Shown piece by piece: positions 1 through 6,518 of a stretch of DNA of 64,000 bases (positions are counted from its first letter, which is position 1; each line of letters starts with the position of its first letter). Source of the DNA: Thermaurantimonas sp046299575 (GTDB taxonomy: Bacteria > Bacteroidota > Bacteroidia > Flavobacteriales > Schleiferiaceae); assembly GCF_046299575.1 (NCBI RefSeq), contig NZ_JBKBHX010000001.1:62001-126000 (forward strand), given 5' to 3'. Both the position numbers and the translations under genes were made by a program. The notes beneath the pieces are model-generated. The model was not told where the DNA came from and did not search any database. It saw only the letters and a list, made by a program, of their open reading frames with translations.

Positions 1-939
1 AGCTGCTGCATGATATTCTGCATTGTATGAGCTGGTTACATCGGCTAATGCCCGTGACGAAGACAGGTTAGAAACCGTAGGCCCACTCTGCAGCGACAGC
101 AGATAGTCGGCCACAGCCACCAGGGTGTACTCTTCGCCAAACATTTCGCCGTTTTCGTCGATCAGCGCCAGGCGGTCCACATCGGGGTCCACCACAATGC
201 CAAGGTCACATTTCTCGGTTTTTACCAAGTTCATGATTTCACCCAGGTGCTCCTTCAGCGGCTCAGGATTGTGGGGAAACCATCCTGTAGGTTCGCAATA
301 GAGCTTTTTTATACTTTTTACCCCTAAAGCATTTAGCAACAAAGGTATAGCTAAACCTCCTGTGCTATTTACGGCATCTACAGCTACGGTAAATCCCGCT
401 TTAGAGATAGCTTCACGGTCGATTTCAGGTCTTTTGAGTAGCTCATCAATATGGTCTTCAATCGCATGAGGGTAATTCTGCACTTTTCCCAGCGAATGGA
501 CGTCAGCAAAGGCAAAATCACCTGCCTTGATCATGGCCAACAGTTCATTGCCATCGGCAGCGCTAATAAATTCGCCTTTGTAATTCAATAGTTTTAAGGC
601 ATTCCAAATTACAGGATTATGTGATGCGGTAATGATGATACCCCCATCTGCTTTGTGCTTTGGCACGGCCACCTCCACCGTGGGCGTGGTGCTTAGCCCG
701 AGGTCAGTAACATTAATTCCGCTAGCTATCAGGGTATTGACAACCAATGCCGATACCATTTCGCCGGACGGCCGGGCATCACGCCCGATCACCACATGAG
801 GAGAGCGACCATTGGTTTGACGTTTGAGCCATTGGCCATAGGCCGATGCAAACGCCACAATATCAACGGGTGTCAGGTTATCGCCGGGGCGACCTCCGAT
901 GGTGCCACGAACACCTGAGATGGATACAATCAATGCCAT
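1..939 (-). CDS. glmM: Phosphoglucosamine mutase (GlmM-type phosphohexomutase), 3' end cut by window edge
   Basis: This enzyme interconverts glucosamine-6-phosphate and glucosamine-1-phosphate for peptidoglycan and LPS precursor synthesis in the cytoplasm. I translated it by hand from ATG at 937-939: it opens MALIVSISGVRGTIGG, typical of the family, and stays open for 313 codons to the edge. The phosphoserine loop TASHNP is near residue 106 and the metal loop DPDVDR near residues 251-256, so domains 1 and 2 and most of domain 3 are present; the C-terminal sugar-phosphate domain lies outside. Its start overlaps the stop of the upstream secreted-protein gene by 10 bases, so the two are probably co-transcribed. 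GlmM fits better than phosphomannomutase because of the N-terminus, but the substrate is inferred. Confidence 0.85.
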   Translation of the reverse strand, partial: MALIVSISGVRGTIGGRPGDNLTPVDIVAFASAYGQWLKRQTNGRSPHVVIGRDARPSGEMVSALVVNTLIASGINVTDLGLSTTPTVEVAVPKHKADGGIIITASHNPVIWNALKLLNYKGEFISAADGNELLAMIKAGDFAFADVHSLGKVQNYPHAIEDHIDELLKRPEIDREAISKAGFTVAVDAVNSTGGLAIPLLLNALGVKSIKKLYCEPTGWFPHNPEPLKEHLGEIMNLVKTEKCDLGIVVDPDVDRLALIDENGEMFGEEYTLVAVADYLLSLQSGPTVSNLSSSRALADVTSSYNAEYHAAA

Positions 940-1736
940 ACCGGGGAATATTGTATTTTTCTGGTAACGTAAACGTTGTCTTTTTTAACCAACAGTAGAT
1001 ATACGCCTGTCGGCAGGTTCATCGGGATGCTGTGTTGTGTGCCGAAAAAGTACTCTGAGCGCAGTATTCGACCCTGAATATCGGTCAATTGCACCTCTAC
1101 CCTACCCTGATTTTCAGGTAATCTCAGGTACACCATTCCGGAACTTTGCCAGATGACCAGGTCGCGCAAAGGATTTTCAGGAATGCTGAAAAAGCGATTT
1201 GTATTGATTGGCGCACTAGGGGTGAGATTCACAGCAAATTCTTTCAGAGTTACTGATTTGCCGTCGTTGCCTACATCTACTTTCGCCCAGCCGTAGTGTG
1301 TATTGCCATTTTTGCGCAAGGCAAAGCCTAAAAATTCGTCGGTAGCTCCGCCGTTCCAGGGGTCGTTAAAGAGAAACTGCCCGTTTCGCACAAACGACAT
1401 TCCACCTTCAATTTCGGGATTTAAAAATGGAGTCTCTGGACCAATAAACTCATTGAATCCAAAACGGCTTGCATACGGGAATACTGTAGGAGTCGTACCC
1501 GCCACCCGATGCCCCTGCTGACCAAGAGGCGTCACGGAAATGACATCGTACACAGCGTTGTTTTCCATTCGGTTAAACTGTGTTCGAATGGCAAAGTCTG
1601 GTACAGTATCCTGGTCAAGGTCTATCAAAAGGAGCGTGTCGCGGTCGATTACATTTGGGGTAACTGTGGTGTGTAGAATTTGCGCCTGTAAGGAAGTGGA
1701 AATTATTAAAGATGAAAGTGCAAACAGTAGTCTCAA
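930..1736 (-). CDS. Small secreted protein with T9SS type-A sorting domain
   Basis: Exported protein of about 268 residues and unknown role. From a TTG at 1736 the N-terminus is a clean signal peptide (MRLLFALSSLIISTSLQAQ). The middle resembles the Bacteroidota secreted-protein type with DTLLLIDLDQDTVPDF and GGATDEFLGFALRKNG stretches, in which a surface property is compared with a linked-by-residue beta fold; no catalytic motif is evident. The last 75 residues, from NPLRDLVIWQSSG through LPTGVYLLLVKK to TRKIQY, form a T9SS sorting domain, so the product should be anchored to or released from the cell surface. An earlier in-frame TTG at 1757 is open, but it falls inside a perfect TACCTTTG promoter element, so I start the gene downstream of it. 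It is followed by glmM with a 10-base overlap. Confidence 0.75.
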   Translation of the reverse strand: MRLLFALSSLIISTSLQAQILHTTVTPNVIDRDTLLLIDLDQDTVPDFAIRTQFNRMENNAVYDVISVTPLGQQGHRVAGTTPTVFPYASRFGFNEFIGPETPFLNPEIEGGMSFVRNGQFLFNDPWNGGATDEFLGFALRKNGNTHYGWAKVDVGNDGKSVTLKEFAVNLTPSAPINTNRFFSIPENPLRDLVIWQSSGMVYLRLPENQGRVEVQLTDIQGRILRSEYFFGTQHSIPMNLPTGVYLLLVKKDNVYVTRKIQYSPVWH

Positions 1737-1754
1737 TTTCGTCAAATTTTCGAA

Positions 1755-1783
1755 CAAAGGTACACCGAACAGTTTTTAACAAA
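1755..1783 (-). promoter_or_regulatory. Bacteroidota-type promoter for the small T9SS cargo gene
   Basis: On the minus strand, TTTG (1780-1783) is followed after 17 bases by TACCTTTG (1755-1762), matching the Bacteroidota primary-sigma consensus TTTG / TAnnTTTG. The predicted start of transcription, about 7 bases downstream, lies just before the TTG start at 1736. Confidence 0.6.
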
Positions 1784-1899
1784 CCAGTCGATGTGTTGAA
1801 TTTCACCATGACTGACTCCGGATGATTGTACATCTCATCGAGTCACATTTCAATAGAGTATGTAGTGTAGATAACCTAAAATTATTTACTTCAAATTTC

Positions 1900-1915
1900 T
1901 TAGTATGAATACTAA
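1900..1915. promoter_or_regulatory. 16-bp perfect palindrome, possible operator
   Basis: TTAGTAT-GA-ATACTAA is a perfect 7+7 inverted repeat ending 36 bases before the ATG of the LiaF-like gene at 1952. The half-site ATACTAA recurs near 2717-2723, downstream of the same gene. This looks like a dimeric regulator site, but no regulator gene adjoins it. Confidence 0.35.
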
Positions 1916-1951
1916 CTCATGCTATTACTTTTGAAACAAAATCAACACATT

Positions 1952-2650
1952 ATGACTTCTTCGCGTTCGTTTTCAGGACTTTTCCCCGGACTTTTGATCA
2001 TTGCCATAGGCATTGTATGGATGCTCAAAGTTTCAGGTATATACATACCATCCTGGCTTTTCAGTTGGCAGATGCTTCTTATCATTGTAGGTCTCTATAT
2101 CGGGATTAAGTCCAATTTTATGGATTTAAATTATCTCATTCCTTTGGTGGTTGGTGTTATATTTATATTAAACGATTACACCACACTTAGCTTGGGGAAG
2201 TATCTGATTCCCGTTGTATTAATTGCTATTGGGGTCATCCTATTGCTAAAAACAATTTTCAAAAGGAAATCATCTACTGCATATAATGAGTTGGCCAATG
2301 CAATCGATGATGTATCTGCCGAAGGTGTGGTGAAAATTGACGCTATGCTCAGCGGAATCAAAAAATCTCTTGATCTCCAAACCTTCAAAGGTGGAGTTAT
2401 CAATTGTATGCTGGCAAATGTTGATCTGAATCTCAGAAATTCGGTAATCGAAGGCACTGTTCTACTCGAGGTAAATTCACTGCTCGGTAGTGTTAAAATC
2501 ATACTGCCGCATAATGTAAAGCTTGTTTCAGAGGTGCAGGCGATAATGGGCGATGTGGACGACAAGCGTTTCTACAGTACTACGCAACCATCCGCCACAA
2601 TCTTATTAAAAGGAAGCGCACTTCTAGGAGGAATTGCGGTAAGAAACTGA
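1952..2650 (+). CDS. LiaF-like four-helix membrane protein with C-terminal beta domain
   Basis: Integral membrane protein of 232 residues. The first 100 residues hold about four hydrophobic segments (GLFPGLLIIAIGIVWML, LLIIVGLYIGI, LIPLVVGVIFIL, YLIPVVLIAIGVILLL), the pattern of the LiaI/LiaF-like transmembrane region. After a basic linker (IFKRKSS) the C-terminal half repeats hydrophobic strands with GTVLLEVNSLLGSVKIILP and a VQAIMGDVDDKR stretch, matching the cell-wall-active-antibiotic-response fold of LiaF and its relatives. In Firmicutes LiaF restrains an envelope-stress kinase; here there is no adjoining two-component pair, so the role is unknown. An in-frame ATG at 1919 exists, but the ATG at 1952 gives the usual N-terminus (MTSSRSFSGLFPG). 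It stands alone, with a palindrome upstream. Confidence 0.7.
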   Translation: MTSSRSFSGLFPGLLIIAIGIVWMLKVSGIYIPSWLFSWQMLLIIVGLYIGIKSNFMDLNYLIPLVVGVIFILNDYTTLSLGKYLIPVVLIAIGVILLLKTIFKRKSSTAYNELANAIDDVSAEGVVKIDAMLSGIKKSLDLQTFKGGVINCMLANVDLNLRNSVIEGTVLLEVNSLLGSVKIILPHNVKLVSEVQAIMGDVDDKRFYSTTQPSATILLKGSALLGGIAVRN

Positions 2651-2765
2651 AAAAGACGACACCTAAGTAAATGATTTGAAAAAGACAGATATCTAGTGAT
2701 TATTTTGCAATATTTTCATACTAATACATAAATATTTGTTATTTTTTCGAAATCAGATGTGGCAT

Positions 2766-2797
2766 TTTGAATTATCGAACAAAGCAAAATACTTTCG
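2766..2797 (+). promoter_or_regulatory. metK promoter
   Basis: TTTG at 2766-2769 is followed after 20 bases by TACTTTCG at 2790-2797, one base off the TAnnTTTG consensus. Transcription would begin near 2803, just upstream of the riboswitch P1 stem, which is the expected geometry. Confidence 0.5.
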
Positions 2798-2807
2798 CCT
2801 CTGAAAA

Positions 2808-2858
2808 TGTGGACAGATTTGAACTGATTGCAACCACACTAAAAAATGCTAAAACAGT
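2808..2858 (+). promoter_or_regulatory. SAM-II riboswitch (SAM_alpha class) upstream of metK
   Basis: The sequence folds as an H-type pseudoknot. P1 is TGTGG (2808-2812) with CCACA (2834-2838). P2 is ACTG (2823-2826) with CAGT (2855-2858) plus GCA (2830-2832) with TGC (2847-2849). The conserved blocks of SAM-II are present in order: GATTTGAAC in the first loop, ATTGCAA just before the 3' strand of P1, then CTAAA and GCTAAAA in the last loop. Class II senses S-adenosylmethionine and usually blocks translation, so it would give feedback control of SAM synthase. The assignment is by eye from sequence and pairing, supported by the downstream gene. Oddly, 100 bases separate the aptamer from the metK ATG. 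Confidence 0.85.
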
Positions 2859-2938
2859 ACCCGGTCATCCAATCGAAGTTCTGTACAAGGCGTTTTAGGG
2901 GTTTAGACAGTTCAATCACCACGCAATCAAATGTTTAA
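2846..2938 (+). CDS. Possible 30-residue leader peptide in the metK riboswitch leader
   Basis: An ATG inside the 3' part of the SAM-II pseudoknot opens a frame of 30 codons (start MLKQYPVIQSKF, end TTQSNV) that stops 20 bases before metK. If SAM binding hides an initiation site, this is the one physically inside the aptamer. The peptide has no recognisable features, and a chance open frame of this length is quite possible. Confidence 0.2.
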   Translation: MLKQYPVIQSKFCTRRFRGLDSSITTQSNV

Positions 2939-2958
2939 CCCCAAAAAATTCGTTAAAA

Positions 2959-4221
2959 ATGCCTTATCTGTTTACCTCCGAATCCGTAAGTGAAGGACAT
3001 CCCGACAAAGTAGCCGATCAGATTTCGGATGCGATCCTTGACCATTTTCTGGCCTTTGACCCCGACAGCAAAGTCGCTTGCGAAACCCTCGTTACTACCG
3101 GCCAGGTGATTGTAGCCGGCGAAGTGAAGACCAACACCTATATCGACATCCAGACCATCGTGCGCGACACCATCCGCCGGATTGGCTATACCAAGAGCGA
3201 GTACATGTTTGAGGCCAACTCCTGCGGCATCCTCACAGCTATACATGAGCAAAGCCCCGACATCAACCAGGGAGTGGAGCGCGGTACGCCCGAAGAGCAA
3301 GGGGCCGGCGACCAAGGAATGATGTTTGGCTATGCCACCAACGAAACAGCCAACTACATGCCTCTGGCACTCGACTTGAGCCATCGCCTGCTGATTGAGC
3401 TGGCTGCCATCCGTAAAGAAGGCCGTATGATGACGTACCTGCGTCCTGACGCCAAGAGCCAGGTGACCATCCAGTATAGCGACGACAACCGACCTGAAAA
3501 AATTCACACCATCGTCATCAGTACACAGCACGATGAGTTTGATTCTGAAGCTCGTATGCAGGAAGTAATCAGAAAAGACATCATCGAAATTCTCATTCCG
3601 CGTGTCAAAGCCCAGCTCACCTCTGAGCTTCAGAAACTCTTTACAAATGACATCATCTACCACATAAACCCGACGGGCAAATTCGTAATTGGAGGACCTC
3701 ACGGCGATACCGGACTTACCGGTCGTAAGATCATCGTCGATACCTACGGCGGAAAGGGTGCTCACGGCGGTGGTGCTTTCAGTGGCAAAGACCCCTCAAA
3801 AGTGGACCGATCTGCTGCCTATGCCTGCCGCCACATTGCCAAAAACCTCGTAGCTGCCGGGGTAGCCGACGAAATCCTGGTACAGGTATCGTATGCTATC
3901 GGCATTGCCCGACCTGTGAACATTTTTGTGAATACATACGGCACGGCTAAGCATGGCCTCACTGACCAGAAAATCGCCGAAGGCGTAGAAGCCATCTTTG
4001 ACATGCGCCCATACGAAATCGAAAAGCGGCTCGGATTGCGGTCACCCATCTACAGCGAAACAGCCGCCTACGGCCACATGGGACGACAGCCTCAGACTGT
4101 AATTAAAACGTTCCGTAAACCCGATCATAACGGCACATTAGAACTCAAAAAAGAGGTAAAACTCTTCACCTGGGAAGAGCTGAACTATGTAGATGCCATT
4201 AAAAAGTATTTCAAAATTTAA
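2959..4221 (+). CDS. metK: S-adenosylmethionine synthase
   Basis: Makes S-adenosylmethionine from methionine and ATP in the cytoplasm, releasing phosphate and pyrophosphate; it acts as a tetramer. At 420 residues it is full length. Family motifs are all visible: GHPDKVAD (13-20) with the catalytic histidine, GAGDQG (115-120, ATP/methionine site), and the phosphate-binding GGGAFSGKDPSKVDRS (270-285). The ATG start gives the canonical MPYLFTSESVSEGHPDK. The gene stands alone between a promoter plus SAM-II riboswitch and a strong terminator, so it is probably a feedback-controlled single-gene unit. Its base composition is much richer in GC (34 of 60 bases in 3121-3180) than the kinase or Bat regions, as is common for highly expressed genes. 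Confidence 0.97.
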   Translation: MPYLFTSESVSEGHPDKVADQISDAILDHFLAFDPDSKVACETLVTTGQVIVAGEVKTNTYIDIQTIVRDTIRRIGYTKSEYMFEANSCGILTAIHEQSPDINQGVERGTPEEQGAGDQGMMFGYATNETANYMPLALDLSHRLLIELAAIRKEGRMMTYLRPDAKSQVTIQYSDDNRPEKIHTIVISTQHDEFDSEARMQEVIRKDIIEILIPRVKAQLTSELQKLFTNDIIYHINPTGKFVIGGPHGDTGLTGRKIIVDTYGGKGAHGGGAFSGKDPSKVDRSAAYACRHIAKNLVAAGVADEILVQVSYAIGIARPVNIFVNTYGTAKHGLTDQKIAEGVEAIFDMRPYEIEKRLGLRSPIYSETAAYGHMGRQPQTVIKTFRKPDHNGTLELKKEVKLFTWEELNYVDAIKKYFKI

Positions 4222-4240
4222 TACCCTAATCAGCAACTTA

Positions 4241-4277
4241 ACAAAACCCCTTGCTCTGCAAGGGGTTTTGTTTTTTT
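4241..4277 (+). terminator. Bidirectional rho-independent terminator
   Basis: ACAAAACCCCTTGC / GCAAGGGGTTTTGT forms a 14-bp stem around the loop TCT, followed by a T-run. An A-run on the other side serves the minus-strand PorV/PorQ-like gene that ends at 4290. Confidence 0.93.
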
Positions 4278-4289
4278 AAACGCACAAAG

Positions 4290-5360
4290 TCACTTTTTTA
4301 AAACTGAAAAACGCAAACTAAATATATGACTTAGTAAAGCACTTTCAAAGGATACAAGATTCGATAATGCATAATCGACTTTTACTCTTCCAAAAGCTAA
4401 GCCTAATCCTAAAGATGGGCTAAACATCCACTGTTGGCCACCGGCGAAGGTGGTTGTACGCTGCCAACGACCTGCACCTATTCGCAGAAAAATCCACCTC
4501 CTGTAGTCAGCCTCTACCCCTAAAGCCGGATTAATTGTCAATACATTTCCCAAATTAATCCCAGATAGTTGACCTGCTGATAATAACCCATTTATTTCGG
4601 GTAAAATTCCAAAATCATCGTTTATTTTTATATATCTGGCTACACCAAGCGTGAGCGAAGGAGGCGTAAGTTCAAAATTTTCTTCTGGAAGTTCATTACC
4701 TGTTTGCTCGAAAGCACCTGTTAAAAGATTATTGTCAAAAGTCCAGAAGTTAAATGTGGTAGTCACATCTTTTAGTATAGCTGAAAACATCCAATCGCCA
4801 GGCCTGTAGTGTATACCCACATCGAAGCCAAATCCGTAAGCATTTGCGAATGGGCCGATGTTTCTGTAAATCAGTTTTGTGTTAAAGCCCAAAAACATGT
4901 TATTAAAACGCTCGATGGGCAGAGCAAAGTGGCCAATCAACGCGTAATCAGAAGCTGAAAATCGCGTAATTCGGCTATAGTCCACCTGACCTTGATCATC
5001 TACCAGATTCAGTGTATTTTGAATATCATCGACAGCAAATCTTAAAAGCGATAGCCCTACTCGATACGGCGAGCCTTTCGCCTGATAGGCTAAAGCCAAG
5101 TAATCGTAATTCGCAATGGAAGCAAACCATGAGGCATGCATCAAGGCAGCGTCGTAGGTAAAATCGCCATGTACAAGACCAGCGGGATTCCAATAACCCG
5201 CCTCTACCCCTTCAACAGAAGCAATCACAGCTCCTGCCATACCTATAGCCCTTGCCCCTGCTCCGATGTTCAGAAATTCGTTGCTGTATTTTCGTATGAC
5301 TTGAGCGTCTAAATTTCTAAACAAAAAAAGTAGAATTGCAATTGAAATAATTTTCTTCAA
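4290..5360 (-). CDS. PorV/PorQ-family outer-membrane beta-barrel protein
   Basis: Outer-membrane protein of about 356 residues related to PorV and PorQ, the FadL-type barrels that work with the T9SS translocon and attachment complex. Key signs: a signal peptide ending LFLFRNLDAQ, then the family hallmark IGAGARAIGMAGAVIAS and GYWNPAGL near the mature N-terminus, followed by alternating strands (DYLALAYQAKG, GLSLLRFAVDD, MFLGFNTKLIYR) and a terminal strand HIFSLRFSVLKK ending in an aromatic/hydrophobic pattern. An ATG at 5417 is also in frame, but a TATCTTTG promoter element lies inside that extension (5389-5396), and TTG at 5360 gives a compact signal peptide (MKKIISIAILLFLF). It follows rsmG closely, so read-through is also likely. 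I cannot tell PorV from PorQ. Confidence 0.78.
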   Translation of the reverse strand: MKKIISIAILLFLFRNLDAQVIRKYSNEFLNIGAGARAIGMAGAVIASVEGVEAGYWNPAGLVHGDFTYDAALMHASWFASIANYDYLALAYQAKGSPYRVGLSLLRFAVDDIQNTLNLVDDQGQVDYSRITRFSASDYALIGHFALPIERFNNMFLGFNTKLIYRNIGPFANAYGFGFDVGIHYRPGDWMFSAILKDVTTTFNFWTFDNNLLTGAFEQTGNELPEENFELTPPSLTLGVARYIKINDDFGILPEINGLLSAGQLSGINLGNVLTINPALGVEADYRRWIFLRIGAGRWQRTTTFAGGQQWMFSPSLGLGLAFGRVKVDYALSNLVSFESALLSHIFSLRFSVLKK

Positions 5361-5388
5361 GAATCTTGTTTTTAGAATACTCAACGGC

Positions 5389-5396
5389 CAAAGATA
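5389..5396 (-). promoter_or_regulatory. -7 element (TATCTTTG) for the PorV/PorQ-like gene
   Basis: A perfect TAnnTTTG match on the minus strand lies 29 bases upstream of the TTG start at 5360 and inside the longer open frame. No convincing -33 element was seen. Confidence 0.4.
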
Positions 5397-5420
5397 CTTT
5401 TTAGTGCCTATTGGCATTTG

Positions 5421-6062
5421 CTATACTTGAAAGACTACGAGCTTTTTCGTTTCAAAAAACGGTTCTTCAAACCATTCCGACACATTTTTAACCTCCAATA
5501 CTTTAACCGGTGGTACTAATTCTGGGGATATATCACCTCCTTTTAAATACAGTACAGAAGGTGGCAACATGCCTGCAGGATTATTCTTCACCAATTTTCC
5601 CTTAACCCACTTAGCAAACTCTGGCAAAGAAGTAACCGCTCGACTCACGATGTAATTGAAGCTTTTCTTTACTCCTTCTGCTCGCGCTTGAGTAGCTACC
5701 ACATTTTCTAAGCTAAGAGCACTTGCTACTTCCTGAACAACTCTAATCTTCTTGCCAATGGAATCTACTAAATGAAATTCGACCTCTGGAAATACAATTG
5801 CCAAAGGAATTCCAGGAAAACCGCCACCAGTTCCTACGTCCATTACCGAAGCTCCCTCGAAAAATGATGTGTATCGGGCAATGGCTAAACTATGAAGTAC
5901 GTGATGGAGGTAAAAATTATCCATGTCTTTGCGCGAGATCACGTTGATGCGCGCATTCCAATCGACATAGAGCGCTTTAAGGTTTGCAAATTTTTGTATC
6001 TGTTCCTCTTTAAGTGAGGAAAAATATTTCAGAATACGCTCCAGTTCGTCGCGATCTTTCAC
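5421..6062 (-). CDS. rsmG: 16S rRNA (guanine-527-N7)-methyltransferase
   Basis: Methylates N7 of G527 in 16S rRNA using SAM; also called GidB. The 213-residue length is normal. The SAM-binding signature is clear: MDVGTGGGFPGIPLAIVFP followed by the acidic FHLVDS and KK, and the family pair NVISRKDMDNFYLHHVLHSL near residues 38-57. The start is GTG in a GTGA overlap with the stop of the upstream ArsC-like gene, which indicates translational coupling. The PorV/PorQ-like gene follows. Confidence 0.95.
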   Translation of the reverse strand: MKDRDELERILKYFSSLKEEQIQKFANLKALYVDWNARINVISRKDMDNFYLHHVLHSLAIARYTSFFEGASVMDVGTGGGFPGIPLAIVFPEVEFHLVDSIGKKIRVVQEVASALSLENVVATQARAEGVKKSFNYIVSRAVTSLPEFAKWVKGKLVKNNPAGMLPPSVLYLKGGDISPELVPPVKVLEVKNVSEWFEEPFFETKKLVVFQV

Positions 6063-6406
6063 AGTATTTCTTGAATCTTATCAGCCGGCCTGGCTATTAC
6101 GGCTAAGTCTTTTTCAGGATTATATACAATTGGGCGCTGCATAAGAATTGGATCTTCGATGATGGCGTAGATCAGCTCATTGTCGTCGAGTTCCAACTCA
6201 GCATATTTCTTTTTCCAAACTTGCTCATTGGTGCGCATGATATCGATGGTGTGAAAGCCGGCAAGTTCTACCAGTTTCTCTACCTCCTCGAAGGTAAGCG
6301 GCTCATCGAGATAACGCTTGATTTGAAAGGGAATGTTTCGCTCTTCAAGCCATTTTATCGCTTCTCTGCTCTTTGCACAGCGCGGGTTGTGATAAACAAT
6401 CAGCAT
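6059..6406 (-). CDS. ArsC-family thioredoxin-fold protein
   Basis: A 115-residue ArsC/YffB-type protein. It begins MLIVYHNPRCAKSREA, with the CxxS-like catalytic cysteine C10 of glutaredoxin-coupled arsenate reductases in the NPRCAKSREA loop. It continues with WLEERNIPF, then the family's RTNEQVWKKKYAEL and the C-terminal RPIVYNPEKDLAVIARP, where the RP motif supports the active site. Such proteins may reduce arsenate, or, like YffB, have an uncertain substrate; no arsenic-resistance genes adjoin. The open frame extends 29 codons further upstream but those residues are unrelated to the family, so I start at 6406. Its stop overlaps the rsmG GTG start. Confidence 0.85.
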   Translation of the reverse strand: MLIVYHNPRCAKSREAIKWLEERNIPFQIKRYLDEPLTFEEVEKLVELAGFHTIDIMRTNEQVWKKKYAELELDDNELIYAIIEDPILMQRPIVYNPEKDLAVIARPADKIQEIL

Positions 6407-6518
6407 TTTCAGTGTATTAACGCTTATTATGAAGTGCAAATGTAGGTTCAGCCATTTTACGCGATATCTTACTATATATTTTAGTCTGGTCAAGTATATC
6501 CCTATAAATAAGGGCTGA

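Larger units (their letters stand above)
2651..2958 (+). other. 308-bp intergenic leader of metK
   Basis: The AT-rich first half (2651-2760) holds nothing I recognise beyond two GAAAAAGAC repeats and one ATACTAA half-site. The second half carries a promoter (2766-2797), a SAM-II aptamer (2808-2858), a 30-codon open frame (2846-2938), and a GGGGTT...AACCCC inverted repeat (about 2897-2942) just before the metK start. Confidence 0.7.

Noticed and set aside
6407..6493. Upstream extension of the ArsC-like frame
   Set aside because: The 29 extra residues are unlike any ArsC family member; the normal length starts at 6406.
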